A stretch of DNA of 64,000 bases from CAVPMN01 sp963706425 (GTDB taxonomy: Bacteria > Actinomycetota > Acidimicrobiia > Acidimicrobiales > Acidimicrobilacustridaceae). Position 1 is the stretch's first letter, and the number at the start of each line of letters is the position of its first letter. Positions 7,687-17,261 of the stretch are shown here, piece by piece. A program made the translations under genes and the position numbers. The stretch is taken from assembly GCA_963706425.1 (NCBI GenBank), contig CAVPMN010000020.1, forward strand, positions 372,001 through 436,000, in the 5' to 3' direction. The notes under the pieces were generated by a model. The model was not told the DNA's origin and made no database searches. It saw only the letters and a list, made by a program, of their open reading frames with translations.

Positions 7687-9300
7687 TCACCCGGTGGTGC
7701 CGGCCAACTCCCGGCGCGCCACCTGGCGGGCCGAGGCGCCGAGGACCGCACTGGCGCAGGCCACGCCCCCGTTGAGGACACCGGCGATGCCGTGGCCGGA
7801 CATGGTGCTGGCCCCCACCACGAACAGCCCGGGTAGTGGGGTGGCCGATGCCGGGCGTTTCAGGGCGAACTGATCGGGTGTGCAGGCGATGCCGTAGGAG
7901 GTGCCGCCCGACGACCGGACGAACCGCTCGTGGGTGACCGGTGTGGCGCACTCCTCGTGCACGATGTGGTTGCGCAGGCCGGGGATGGCGCGCTCGGCCT
8001 GCTCGAGGAGGCGATCACGGACCTCGGTCTTGCGGGCCCGGTAGGCGGCGTTGTTGCGGTATCGCTCCCCGGCAACCGGGCCGCCCACGCGCAGGCCCCA
8101 CCATTCGTGGTCGCGTGGAACGAGCGTCATGATCTGCACGTTGGTCTGACCCGGCCGACACAGCCTGGGGTTCGTCGGGTCCTTCAAGCTGGCCGAGGTG
8201 ATGTAGGTCATCGGCCGCTCGACCAGTCGTCCTGCCTCGAGCGCCTCGTACTCGTCCTCGACATCGTCGCCGAGCACCCACAGGTTGGTGTTCGGCACGC
8301 CTGCGTCGTGCAGGTCGTAATCGAGGATGAGGTAGACGACGAACAGAGGAAGCGACATCTCGTATCCCGCTACCTGGGCGATGTACTCCGCGGGCAGGTG
8401 CTCGACGCCGACCATGTCGAGCACGGTGTGCTTGAGGTCGGCGTTCGACACAACCACGGGCGCGTGGATGACCTCGGGTACGCCTTGGGCCTTGCGGGCC
8501 GAGGGCACGTGCAGCCGCACGCCACTCACGTGGTCGTCGTCGACCAGGATCTGCTCGACCGGGGTCTGCAGCACGATGGTGCCCCCGTGGGACCGGATGA
8601 CGTCGGCCAGCCGGTCGGCCATCACCTGACCGCCGCCTTGGGGGTAGAACGCGCCCTTGAGATAGTGCATGGTGAGCGCCGCGTGCAGCAACAGCGACGC
8701 GCGCGACGGGGGCAAGGCGTAGGTGCCGTGCTGACCGCTGAGCACGGTCCGCAGCCGGGTCGACAACCCGAGCTCGTCGAACAGATCTCCCACTGTCGTC
8801 TCGAGGTGGGACACCACCGCCTCGCCCGGCCCGGAGCCCGTGAGCTCGCGGTCGATGGCGACCACGGTGTCGAGATAGGCCTCGATTCCCGCGGCCTCGT
8901 CGGGGAAGGTCTCGATGAGTCGCTGGCGGAAGGCGTCGACGCCCTTCGGGACCCGAAAGCTCGTCACGTCGGGGAATGGGCCGTCGGGGAACAGAAAGGT
9001 GTCGAAGCCGTCGGGGTCCATCTCGCGGTAGGTCAGGTCGATGCCCAGTGGCTCGAGCACCGAGGGAATGGCGCCGCCCGGTCCGCAGTCACCGATGTAG
9101 TGCACCCCGACGTCGAACTCGTAGCCCTCGTGGGTGAACACCGTGCCGTTGCCACCCGCCACCGCGTGACGGTCGACGACGACGACCCGTCGTCCCGCCA
9201 CCGCCAGATAGGCGGCTGTGGTCAGACCACCGAGGCCCGCGCCGACCACCACGACGTCTGCGTGTCCGAGCTCTCGCTGCGAGCCTGCGTCTTCACCCAT
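7687..9300 (-). CDS. FAD-dependent oxidoreductase, phytoene desaturase/retinol saturase-like
   Basis: A flavoprotein of 537 residues. The dinucleotide-binding motif VVVGAGLGGLTTAAYLAVAG occurs at about residues 16-35, followed by the second-strand Asp in VVVVDRHAVAGG, and the C-terminal FAD site is LFVVGASTMSGHGIAGVLNGG. The segment FDVGVHYIGDCGPGG is typical of the CrtI/RetSat/CrtISO superfamily. The substrate is unknown; no other carotenoid gene is present, so a role on carotenoids, polyprenyls or fatty acyl chains is open. ATG at 9300 precedes the GxGxxG motif at normal spacing. It ends about 100 bp upstream of hydB on the same strand; that gap holds a GC-rich palindrome (GCCGCCGGCGGC) but no gene. 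Confidence 0.85.
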   Translation of the reverse strand: MGEDAGSQRELGHADVVVVGAGLGGLTTAAYLAVAGRRVVVVDRHAVAGGNGTVFTHEGYEFDVGVHYIGDCGPGGAIPSVLEPLGIDLTYREMDPDGFDTFLFPDGPFPDVTSFRVPKGVDAFRQRLIETFPDEAAGIEAYLDTVVAIDRELTGSGPGEAVVSHLETTVGDLFDELGLSTRLRTVLSGQHGTYALPPSRASLLLHAALTMHYLKGAFYPQGGGQVMADRLADVIRSHGGTIVLQTPVEQILVDDDHVSGVRLHVPSARKAQGVPEVIHAPVVVSNADLKHTVLDMVGVEHLPAEYIAQVAGYEMSLPLFVVYLILDYDLHDAGVPNTNLWVLGDDVEDEYEALEAGRLVERPMTYITSASLKDPTNPRLCRPGQTNVQIMTLVPRDHEWWGLRVGGPVAGERYRNNAAYRARKTEVRDRLLEQAERAIPGLRNHIVHEECATPVTHERFVRSSGGTSYGIACTPDQFALKRPASATPLPGLFVVGASTMSGHGIAGVLNGGVACASAVLGASARQVARRELAGTTG

Positions 9301-9378
9301 CGTCGGTCCTCCGCGCTCGATCGGTGCCGAGTCTCGCACCTCGACACGATCGGTTCCCGTTCGATGACGAACAGGCCC

Positions 9379-9384
9379 TAGCGT
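9379..9384 (+). promoter_or_regulatory. -10 box (TAGCGT) of a leaderless transcript
   Basis: TAGCGT ends 7 nt before the GTG at 9392 and no Shine-Dalgarno sequence is visible, the arrangement of actinobacterial leaderless mRNAs. Confidence 0.55.
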
Positions 9385-9391
9385 CGGCACC

Positions 9392-11065
9392 GTGACCGAT
9401 CTCGCCATCGATCGCCGCGTCGTCAAGATCGGCGACACCGAGATCGCGGTGCACGTCGAGGGATGCGGCGGGCCGCCGATCGTGCTCCTGCACGGCTTCG
9501 GCGCAGCCATCGAGACCTGGATGATGGTGCTCGCCCCGCTGGCCGAGCACCACCGGGTGGTCGCGTTCGACCGGCCGGGCTTCGGCGCCAGCCCGCTACC
9601 TCCGGCCGGCCCTCGTCGCGATCGGGTGCTCCGCGGCGACGGAGAGGTCGAGATGGTGCTCGAGCTGCTCGATGTTCTGGGCGATGAGCGAGCGGTGCTC
9701 ATGGGTCACTCGGCCGGCGGGGCGATCGCCGCGGCCGTGGCCATCGACGCACCCGAGCGGGTGGCCGGCCTGGTGCTCGTCGACGCGGCGATCGGGCCGG
9801 GCTTGGCGGCACCGGCATCGGCCCGTCACCTGGCCGCCAACCCGATCGTGGCTCGCGTCGGCGCGGCGATCACCCGCGTGGTCGCGCCCCGCGTGATCGG
9901 CCCCGCCATGATCGCCATCCACCGTCCTGGCAACACCGTGCGGCCCGAGTTGGTCGAGTCGTACCGACGCGACCTGGCTGGGCCGACCTGGGCCGAGACG
10001 GTGTTCGCCCTGGCGACCCACGAGCCACTCGATCCGTCAGGACAACTCGACCAGATCTGTTGCCCGACCCTCGTGATGACCGGTTCGGCCGATCACGTCG
10101 TGTCGCCACGCCACGCGATCGCCCTGGCTGACCAGATTCCGGAAGCAAGGCTCGTCGTGTTCCCCGGCGCTGGGCACAGTCCTCACGAGGAGCGACCGGC
10201 CGAGTTCGTCGCCGCCGTCCAACCGCTGCTGAGCGTGGTCCGTGCTCACGCCGCGGCGGACGCTCGGGCGACGCCCTGCGACACGGCGACCACCGAGCAT
10301 GCACCGCGGCAGGAGCACGCGATGCAGCCGGCCTTCGCCGATGCTGATGCGCTGCGCGCCACACAGACCTGGCTCGGTGGGCTGCAACAAGCCCCGTGGC
10401 ATCCGCCGTCGGGTCGACTGCGCGTCGCAGGGTGCGTCGTGGCGTTCGCCCGTGGGGAGCAAGGGCCCGGTCGGGCCGGTGATCACGCGTGGGTGGGCGC
10501 CGCGGTGCTCGACGAGGACGGAGATGTGCTGGCCGGGGCGGTCAAGACCGGGGTGACCGCGGCCCCCTATGTTCCCGGACTGCTAGGTCTGCGCGAGGGC
10601 CAGCTGCTTCTCGACGGCATCGTCGCCGTCCTCGCGTCGGCTCCCCACCTCGTGCCCGACGTCGTGATGGTCGACGCCACCGGTCGTGACCACCCGCGAC
10701 GCGGTGGGCTGGCCCTGCACCTGGGCCAGCTTTGGGACCTGCCGACCGTCGGGGTCACCCACCGACTGCTCTGTGCGCGCCACCTCGAGCCACCTGCGCT
10801 CACCGAGAGGGGCGAAACGGCGCCCATCGTGATCGACGGGCAGCTGATTGCGGCCTGGTGCTGCACGCGATCGGGCGCCCGTCCCGTCGTGGCCCATGCC
10901 GCGTGGCGAACCGACGTCGCTGATGCCGTCGAGGTCGTGCTCCGCATGTCCCACGGGTCTCGTACCCCAGAGCCGCTACGGGTGGCGCGTCGGCTGGCGC
11001 GCCAGGCCCGCTCCGAGGGCGCTAGTCACGCCGGGGAACAGGTGGCGACGCCGCCGACGCGCTAG
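9392..11065 (+). CDS. Alpha/beta hydrolase fused to endonuclease V-like domain
   Basis: One continuous frame of 557 residues. Residues 1-280 are an alpha/beta hydrolase: LLHGFGAAIETW oxyanion region, nucleophile elbow MGHSAGGA, and a C-terminal His in GAGHSPHEERP. Residues ~311-557 resemble endonuclease V, which nicks DNA or RNA beside deoxyinosine: PYVPGLLGLREG, VMVDATGRDHPRRGGLALHLG and PTVGVTH are recognisable. The first catalytic Asp of EndoV (GxDvaf) is replaced: the sequence is AGCVVAF. An ATG at 10322 opening the EndoV part has a good ribosome site (AGGAG, 8 nt upstream), so it may be made separately, or a stop may have been lost by an indel after the hydrolase part. Both readings are kept open. 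Confidence 0.75.
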   Translation: MTDLAIDRRVVKIGDTEIAVHVEGCGGPPIVLLHGFGAAIETWMMVLAPLAEHHRVVAFDRPGFGASPLPPAGPRRDRVLRGDGEVEMVLELLDVLGDERAVLMGHSAGGAIAAAVAIDAPERVAGLVLVDAAIGPGLAAPASARHLAANPIVARVGAAITRVVAPRVIGPAMIAIHRPGNTVRPELVESYRRDLAGPTWAETVFALATHEPLDPSGQLDQICCPTLVMTGSADHVVSPRHAIALADQIPEARLVVFPGAGHSPHEERPAEFVAAVQPLLSVVRAHAAADARATPCDTATTEHAPRQEHAMQPAFADADALRATQTWLGGLQQAPWHPPSGRLRVAGCVVAFARGEQGPGRAGDHAWVGAAVLDEDGDVLAGAVKTGVTAAPYVPGLLGLREGQLLLDGIVAVLASAPHLVPDVVMVDATGRDHPRRGGLALHLGQLWDLPTVGVTHRLLCARHLEPPALTERGETAPIVIDGQLIAAWCCTRSGARPVVAHAAWRTDVADAVEVVLRMSHGSRTPEPLRVARRLARQARSEGASHAGEQVATPPTR

Positions 11066-11074
11066 AAGGGTGCC

Positions 11075-12406
11075 GTGCGCCGGATCGTGATCATGGGTGC
11101 CGGGGGTCGTGACTTCCACAACTTCAACACCGTGTTTCGCGACGACGAGGGCGTCGAGGTCGTGGCCTTCACTGCGACCCAGATTCCCGGCATCGACCAG
11201 CGCACCTACCCGGCGGTGCTGGCGGGGGAACGATATGCCGACGGCATCCCGATCCGACCCGAGGCCGACCTTGCCGATCTCGTCGCCACGCATGCCGTCG
11301 ACGAGGTCGTGCTCGCGTACTCTGACCTGTCCGACGCCCAGGTCATGCATCGGGCGTCGGTCGTCCTGGCCGCCGGCGCCGACTTTTCGCTGCTCGGCCC
11401 GAACGCCACCATGCTGCGCTCGACCCGACCGGTCGTGGCGGTCTGCGCCGTCAGGACCGGTTCCGGGAAGAGCCAGACCAGCCGACGCGTCTGTCGACTG
11501 CTGCGCGACGCCGGGTGGCACCCGGTGCTCGTGCGTCACCCGATGCCCTACGGAGACCTGACGACGATGGCCGTGCAGCGCTTCGCCTCCCAGGCCGACA
11601 TCGACGCCGCCGCCCCGACCATCGAGGAGCGTGAGGAGTACGAGACGCCCGTGCGCGACGGCCTGGTGGTGTACGCGGGTGTCGACTACGCGGCCATCCT
11701 GGCCGACGTCGAGGCCGAAGCCGACGTCATCGTGTGGGACGGGGGCAACAACGACACCTCGTTCTTCCGACCTGACCTCACGATCACCGTGGTCGATCCG
11801 CTCCGGGCGGGCGACGAGACCGGGTACTACCCCGGCGAGGTGAACCTGCTCCTGGCCGACGTCGTGGTGGTGAACAAGGTCGACTCGGCGCCGCCCGACG
11901 TGGTTGATCGGGTGGTCGAGTCGGTTCATCGGACGAATCCGACGGCGATGATCGTGCGCGCCGCCTCACCGGTCACGCTGGCGGGCGACACCTCGTTGGC
12001 GGGTCGGCGCGTGCTCGTGGTCGAGGACGGACCGACCATCACCCATGGCGGCATGCCCTTCGGCGCCGGCACCGTCGCCGCCCGGCAGGCGGGAGCGACC
12101 GCACTCGTCGACCCGCGCCCCTTCGCCGTCGGGTCGGTGGCCGACGCCTTCCGGCTCTACCCGCACATCGGGCCGGTCCTGCCGGCGATGGGCTACAGCC
12201 AAGCTCAGGTACGAGATCTCGAGGCCACCATCGACGCCACGGACTGCGACCTCGTCGTCAACGGAAGCCCGGTGCGCCTCGATCGACTGGTGCAGGTCCG
12301 AGCCCCGATACGTCAGGCCACCTACGAGTTGCGCGAGATCGGTCGTCCCGACCTCGCCGACGTGCTGGCTCCGTTCCTCGAACGGTGGCCATCGGGGTCC
12401 AGGTGA
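11075..12406 (+). CDS. Cyclic 2,3-diphosphoglycerate synthetase-like GTPase
   Basis: A protein of 443 residues. The N-terminus (MRRIVIMGAGGRDFHNFNTVF) is Rossmann-like, followed by a P-loop (VRTGSGKSQTSR, about residue 128), a DGGNNDTSFF segment and NKVDSAP, a G4-like NKxD motif. This arrangement matches the COG2403 family related to archaeal cyclic 2,3-diphosphoglycerate synthetase. In bacteria the family's function is not established. It starts at GTG 11075 with AGAAGGG just upstream, 9 nt after the preceding gene. Confidence 0.75.
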   Translation: MRRIVIMGAGGRDFHNFNTVFRDDEGVEVVAFTATQIPGIDQRTYPAVLAGERYADGIPIRPEADLADLVATHAVDEVVLAYSDLSDAQVMHRASVVLAAGADFSLLGPNATMLRSTRPVVAVCAVRTGSGKSQTSRRVCRLLRDAGWHPVLVRHPMPYGDLTTMAVQRFASQADIDAAAPTIEEREEYETPVRDGLVVYAGVDYAAILADVEAEADVIVWDGGNNDTSFFRPDLTITVVDPLRAGDETGYYPGEVNLLLADVVVVNKVDSAPPDVVDRVVESVHRTNPTAMIVRAASPVTLAGDTSLAGRRVLVVEDGPTITHGGMPFGAGTVAARQAGATALVDPRPFAVGSVADAFRLYPHIGPVLPAMGYSQAQVRDLEATIDATDCDLVVNGSPVRLDRLVQVRAPIRQATYELREIGRPDLADVLAPFLERWPSGSR

Positions 12407-12500
12407 GCGTTGCGGTGGGCGAGCACGAGCACCGGCACCTCGATCGCCGCCTGTTGCGGTCGAAGGTCGTCTTGGGTGGCGCCTGATGAGAGGATCGGGC

Positions 12501-13277
12501 ATGTCCTTCGCCACCATCGAGGTCGACGTCGCCGGTCCGCGCGGCACCCTGCTGCTGAACCGGCCTGACAAGCTGAACCCGCTCAGCACGGAGACGTTGC
12601 ACGAGTTGGCCGACGCGGCCCGATGGTTCGACGAGCAGACCGAGGTGAAGGTCGTCGTGGTGGGTGGCAAGGGCCGGGCGTTCAGCTCAGGCGCCGACGT
12701 GTCGGTCTTCACCGGCGAGGATCCCGGCGTAGCCGCGCAACGGGCGGCGGCCGACGCCGGCCGGCGCATGGCCGAAGCGATCGAGGAGATGAGGGCGGTC
12801 ACCGTCGCCTCGATCCGCGGCCACTGTGTCGGCGGCGGTCTGGTGCTGGCCGCTGCGTGCGACCTGCGGGTGGTGGCCAGCACCACCCGCTTCGCGATCC
12901 CTGAGGTCGATCTGGGCATCCCCTTGGCCTGGGGCGGCATCCCGCGCCTCGTGCGCGAGATCGGTCCGGCGATGACCAAAGAGCTCGTCATGACCTGTCG
13001 GCCGTTCGGGGCCGAGGAGGCTCGTGGCCTGGGGTTCGTGAACCGGGTGGTCGACGACGGGAGTCTCGATGAGGAGGTCGACCAACTGGTGGCCGCGCTG
13101 GTCGAGAAATCGGCGCTCACCTTGGCCGCCACGAAAGAGGGGGTCAACGCGGTCACGCGTGGTATGGCCCCAACGGCCGGCTCCTGGGCGGACGCCGACT
13201 CGTTGCTGACCGCCCTCCGTGATCCCGAGTCGCGAGGGGCCGCCCAGCACTACCTCGAGCGGATGGAGCGGAGCTGA
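12501..13277 (+). CDS. Enoyl-CoA hydratase/isomerase family protein
   Basis: A crotonase-fold protein of 258 residues. The oxyanion-hole segments are visible (GKGRAFSSGADVSVF and IRGHCVGGGLVLAAACDLRV), followed by FAIPEVDLGIPLAWGG. The Glu positions used by hydratases are not clearly conserved (GGIPRLVREIG), so isomerase, hydratase or another crotonase activity is possible. The ATG at 12501 is preferred over ATG 12486 because GAGAGG lies 7 nt before it and the crotonase fold begins there. Confidence 0.85.
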   Translation: MSFATIEVDVAGPRGTLLLNRPDKLNPLSTETLHELADAARWFDEQTEVKVVVVGGKGRAFSSGADVSVFTGEDPGVAAQRAAADAGRRMAEAIEEMRAVTVASIRGHCVGGGLVLAAACDLRVVASTTRFAIPEVDLGIPLAWGGIPRLVREIGPAMTKELVMTCRPFGAEEARGLGFVNRVVDDGSLDEEVDQLVAALVEKSALTLAATKEGVNAVTRGMAPTAGSWADADSLLTALRDPESRGAAQHYLERMERS

Positions 13278-13405
13278 ATCGCCTCGATCGGGCAACGGCC
13301 CCAGCCGGCGCAAATCGGGGTGTCGTCCCGACGTCGTGACCTTCGCCCGTGTCGGTCGTGGTCCCGCCGTGATGGAATCGGAGCAAGGCGACGGGGGGAG
13401 GAGCA

Positions 13406-14821
13406 ATGCCCTATCAGCGACTATCAGCGGAAGACACCGTCTTCCTGCGTATAGAAGGCCCGCGTCAGCCTCAGCACGTCGGGTCGCTGTCGCTGTACGA
13501 GGCAGGTCCGTGGCGCGACGCCAGCGGCCGGATCCGCATCGACGAGCTGCGGGCCCACGTCGGCTCGCGACTCGACCAGGTGCCCCGCATGCGCCAAAGA
13601 CTCATGTTCGTGCCCTTCGGCCAGGGTCGCCCGATCTGGGTGGACGATGCCCACTTCGATCTCAGCTACCACATCCGGCTCACGGCACTGCCCCGCCCCG
13701 GTGACGAGGATCAACTGCTCGAGCTGATGGGTCGGGTCCAATCGCAGGCGCTCGATCGGGCCCGGCCCCTCTGGGAGATATGGGTCGTCGACGGACTGCG
13801 GGACGACCGGGCCGCGCTGATCATCAAGACCCACCACGCCCTCGGCGACGGGCTGGCGAACGTCGATCTGGGAATGGCCCTCGTCGACCTCAGCCCGGAC
13901 ATCCTCGAGCCCGCTCCTACCGACGGCTGGCAGCCCGGCCCTTCACCCTCGGCGACCCGTCTGCTCGTCGAGAGCATCGGCGAACAGGCCGTACGTCCCC
14001 TCGAGTTGCTCCGCAGCGGGATCGGTGCGGTGAAGGCGCCGGCTGCTGCGATGGATGCGGTGTTGAACGTCGGTCGCACGCTCTGGACGATGGCTGCGCA
14101 GCCTCGCCCCGCGCCCTGGAACGTCGCGATCACCCAACACCGTCGATGGCGGTTGGCGCGCGTGCCGCTCGACGAGGCCCGCCGCACGAGCAGGCTGGCC
14201 GGATGCACGCTGAACGACGTGGTGGTAGCGGGGTGCACCAACGCGCTGCGCCGGTTCCTGTCCGAGCATGGTGAGGGGGTCGACGGTCGCACCCTCAAGG
14301 CGATGGTGCCCGTATCGACCCGGCGCGCCGACGAGCACGGCGAAACACTCGGGAATCGCGTGTCGATGTTCGTGGTGGACCTACCCGTCTATGAAGGCGA
14401 TCCGGTTCGTCAGCTGCGCAACGTGCACGAGCAGACCAGCGCGCTCAAGAACTCGGGTCTGATCGACGGCGCCGAGGCCATCATCAAGATTGCGGACGGC
14501 CTCACACCGGTTGCGGCTCCACTCACCAGGCTGGTCAGCCAACGCATCCCGATGAACCTGGTGATCACCAACATCCCGGGTCCCCCGATCCCGCTCTGGC
14601 TGTGCGGAGCGCCGCTGCTCGAGGTCTTCCCCTATGTCGAGGTGGTCGACAACGAAGGCCTCACGATCGCCGTCTTGTCCTATGGCGGCCAGCTCCAATT
14701 CGGTGTGACCTCCGATCGTGACGTCATCCCCGACCTCGGACTGCTCGGCGAATTGCTCGAGAAATCGTTCGCCGAGCTGGCCGACGCGGTTGCAGCCGCG
14801 CCGACCAACGCTCCGGGCTGA
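13406..14821 (+). CDS. Wax ester synthase/diacylglycerol acyltransferase (WS/DGAT)
   Basis: A 471-residue acyl-CoA-dependent acyltransferase that esterifies long-chain alcohols or diacylglycerol to make storage lipid. The catalytic motif HHALGDG (HHxxxDG) is at about residue 140, with PLWEIWVVDGL before it and NIPGPPIPLWLCG near the C-terminus, both typical of the family. A strong ribosome site (GGAGGAG) precedes the ATG. It suggests the organism stores wax esters or triacylglycerol, as many actinobacteria do. Confidence 0.92.
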   Translation: MPYQRLSAEDTVFLRIEGPRQPQHVGSLSLYEAGPWRDASGRIRIDELRAHVGSRLDQVPRMRQRLMFVPFGQGRPIWVDDAHFDLSYHIRLTALPRPGDEDQLLELMGRVQSQALDRARPLWEIWVVDGLRDDRAALIIKTHHALGDGLANVDLGMALVDLSPDILEPAPTDGWQPGPSPSATRLLVESIGEQAVRPLELLRSGIGAVKAPAAAMDAVLNVGRTLWTMAAQPRPAPWNVAITQHRRWRLARVPLDEARRTSRLAGCTLNDVVVAGCTNALRRFLSEHGEGVDGRTLKAMVPVSTRRADEHGETLGNRVSMFVVDLPVYEGDPVRQLRNVHEQTSALKNSGLIDGAEAIIKIADGLTPVAAPLTRLVSQRIPMNLVITNIPGPPIPLWLCGAPLLEVFPYVEVVDNEGLTIAVLSYGGQLQFGVTSDRDVIPDLGLLGELLEKSFAELADAVAAAPTNAPG

Positions 14822-14826
14822 TCGTC

Positions 14827-15723
14827 GTGGCTGCAACCGACACCCTCGCTCCGGTGATCATCGAGGCGGCCATCAACGGCACGCGGAGCAAGGCCGACAA
14901 CCCGAACGTCCCGGTATCGCCCGATGAGATCGCGGCCGACGCGCTCGCCTGCTTCGATGCCGGTGCCACGATTGTGCACAACCACATCGATCGCTACAGC
15001 GTCTCCGACGATGAGGCCGCGGCGCGCTACCTCGAAGGCTGGCAGAAGGTGTGGCGGGTTCGCCCGGCGGCGCTGGTCTACCCGACGGTCAACCCGACCA
15101 TCGAGGGCGAGATCGGCTACGACCACCTCGGGGTGCTGGCCGGGAGCGGTCCGCTGCGGATGGGCCTGGCCGATCCGGGCTCGGTGAACCTCGGGCGGCT
15201 GTGGGAGGGGGTACCCGTGGGCGGGTTCGTCTATCGCAACAGCTTCGACACGCTGGCCCATGCGCTCGATATCTGCCGGCGCCACGGCCTCGGTCCGAGC
15301 CTCGCCATCTACGAGCCGGGGTTCCTGCGGGCTGCGCTGGCCTGGTGGCGGGCCGGGCGCCTGCCGCGCGGGTCGATGATCAAGCTCTACTTCTCCACCG
15401 AGCAGGGACTCACGGGCGCTCCGTTCGGGCTCCCGCCCACGCGGGCCTCGCTCGACGCCTACCTCGAGATGCTCGACGGCTGCCCCATCCCGTGGGCCGT
15501 CTCGCTCGCGGGGGGCGACCTGGTCGACTGCGAGGTCGCCCCGCTCGCCCTCGAGCGGGGCGGCCATCTCCATGTCGGCCTCGAGTTCTATGGCGGCGAC
15601 CGCCGACCCACCAACGCCGAGCTCGTCGGCGAGGCAGTGGCACTGTGTCGGCGCATGAGGCGGCCAGTCGCCACCCACGAACAGACGATCGACCTGCTCG
15701 GCCTCCCGGACGTGGCGGAATGA
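14827..15723 (+). CDS. Beta-keto acid cleavage enzyme (BKACE, DUF849)
   Basis: A TIM-barrel protein of 298 residues in the family of 3-keto-5-aminohexanoate cleavage enzyme, which uses acetyl-CoA to split beta-keto acids. The N-terminal EAAINGTR and metal-binding VHNHIDR (His pair), the GSMIKLYFS strand and the VGLEFYGGDRRPTNAELV segment support the assignment. The substrate differs between subfamilies and cannot be read here. It starts at GTG 14827, 5 nt after the WS/DGAT stop, so the two are probably cotranscribed. Confidence 0.85.
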   Translation: MAATDTLAPVIIEAAINGTRSKADNPNVPVSPDEIAADALACFDAGATIVHNHIDRYSVSDDEAAARYLEGWQKVWRVRPAALVYPTVNPTIEGEIGYDHLGVLAGSGPLRMGLADPGSVNLGRLWEGVPVGGFVYRNSFDTLAHALDICRRHGLGPSLAIYEPGFLRAALAWWRAGRLPRGSMIKLYFSTEQGLTGAPFGLPPTRASLDAYLEMLDGCPIPWAVSLAGGDLVDCEVAPLALERGGHLHVGLEFYGGDRRPTNAELVGEAVALCRRMRRPVATHEQTIDLLGLPDVAE

Positions 15724-15766
15724 CCCAGTGGCGGTCTTGGCCCGGCGGTAAGCCGGACGTCGGCGC

Positions 15767-17254
15767 TCAGCCCGTCGAGTCGGTGGAGTCGACCGAGCCG
15801 GCGGCTGCGCACCACTCGAGCTCGACCCGGCAGGCCACCACCCAGTCGTCGTCGACATAGGGGATGCGCCACGCAGGATCGGCCGCCAGCAACTGAGCCA
15901 GCGGCGTGTCGCGCTCCCACAGCACGGCCTCGGCCTCCCAACGGTCGAGCACCTCCGACCACCCTGGCTGGGCCCGATCGAGGGTGAGCAGGTCGTCGAC
16001 CACGGGTTCGGGATACATGTCCACCCGATCGTCGAAGAACACCGCCTGGTCGGTGCCGAAGACCAAGTGGAAGAAGTTGCCCACCCGTTCACGGGCCACG
16101 ATGCGCGAGTCACGCCCGAGGGCCCCCTGCTGGTCGAGCCAGACGGTGGCGTCGACCGGATAGCGGCTGAGGTCCCAATGCTGCTCACCCAGCCGCACCG
16201 ACGCCGTGAACACCATCACGAGGGCCACCGCCGCCACGCCGATCTTGGCGACCGGTCCCGACTCGTCGCCGGTGAGCCGGCCCACGCCGACCCAGCCGAC
16301 CGCCATGCCCGGCACGAACACGATGCTGGCCACCGAGATGTTGCGGGTGCCGAGAAGCGCGGCGGCGAGGAAGATCACCAGCGGGATGGCGACGCGGTAG
16401 GAGGGCCGGCGCGCCACCAGGACGATGGCGACCATCGCCTGCACGAGGAACAGCCGGGTCCAGTTGGAGGAGAAGTCGGGAGACTGCCACTCGACGATCT
16501 CGCTGAGCGTCTCCTGGCGCCCCAACAGCTCCACCGGGAACGCCAGCGCTCGTAGACCGAGGGGCCCCACCACGCCGAGCAGCGTGCCGGCACCGGCCCA
16601 CAGCAGGGTGCGCTGCTCGACCGAGGCGTCGCCCCCGTCGAGCCGTCGACCGATCAACAGGGCGGCGATCGCCACCAACCCGAGCGGGAACGATCCGTGC
16701 GAGTTCACCCACAGCCAGAACACGGGCAGCATCACGAGCGGCGACACTCTGCCCTCCGCGGCGAGCAACGCGATCGCCAGGAACAGCAGCCCGAAGAGGA
16801 ACGGCCGCTGCGACCAGGCCACGCCACCGACACCGAGCACGAACGCGCAGGTGATCAGGCGACCGATGAGCGTCTTGGCCGGCGCCGAGAGCAGCCACAC
16901 CAGCCCGGCGACAGCCGCCGACACGGCGGCGGCGACCAACTGGATGGCCCCCGCTCCCCCGGCGCGCTCAGCGGTCGCGTAGATCAACGAGACCAGCCAG
17001 CTCTGCACGACCCACGGCTCGCCCGCAGCGGTGAACGAGTAGGGGTCCGAGCTCGGGAAGGTGCCGTCGAGGATCAGCCGGCCGGTGGCCAGGTGGGTGA
17101 ACAGGCTGTTGTCGGACAGCCGGGCGAGGCCGATGACCCAGCCCCAGAGCACGAAGCCCCCACCGATGACGGTGGCGATGGTCGGCCACGGCCGACGGAC
17201 ACGCGGCGGCGTCTGCTCGTCAGCGACGTCGACGCCCGAGGCGGCAACCGACAC
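15767..17254 (-). CDS. Polytopic membrane protein (possible GT-C glycosyltransferase)
   Basis: A protein of 495 residues with about ten hydrophobic helices (residues 30-370) followed by a soluble C-terminal domain of about 120 residues. The first extracytoplasmic loop contains paired acidic residues (SSDPYSFTAAGEPW), and the overall layout resembles GT-C glycosyltransferases or PMT-like proteins, but no decisive motif was recognised. It lies 7 nt downstream of tadC, so it may glycosylate pilin or surface components handled by the Tad system. Function is inferred from context. Confidence 0.65.
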   Translation of the reverse strand: MSVAASGVDVADEQTPPRVRRPWPTIATVIGGGFVLWGWVIGLARLSDNSLFTHLATGRLILDGTFPSSDPYSFTAAGEPWVVQSWLVSLIYATAERAGGAGAIQLVAAAVSAAVAGLVWLLSAPAKTLIGRLITCAFVLGVGGVAWSQRPFLFGLLFLAIALLAAEGRVSPLVMLPVFWLWVNSHGSFPLGLVAIAALLIGRRLDGGDASVEQRTLLWAGAGTLLGVVGPLGLRALAFPVELLGRQETLSEIVEWQSPDFSSNWTRLFLVQAMVAIVLVARRPSYRVAIPLVIFLAAALLGTRNISVASIVFVPGMAVGWVGVGRLTGDESGPVAKIGVAAVALVMVFTASVRLGEQHWDLSRYPVDATVWLDQQGALGRDSRIVARERVGNFFHLVFGTDQAVFFDDRVDMYPEPVVDDLLTLDRAQPGWSEVLDRWEAEAVLWERDTPLAQLLAADPAWRIPYVDDDWVVACRVELEWCAAAGSVDSTDSTG

Positions 17255-17261
17255 GGGCTCG

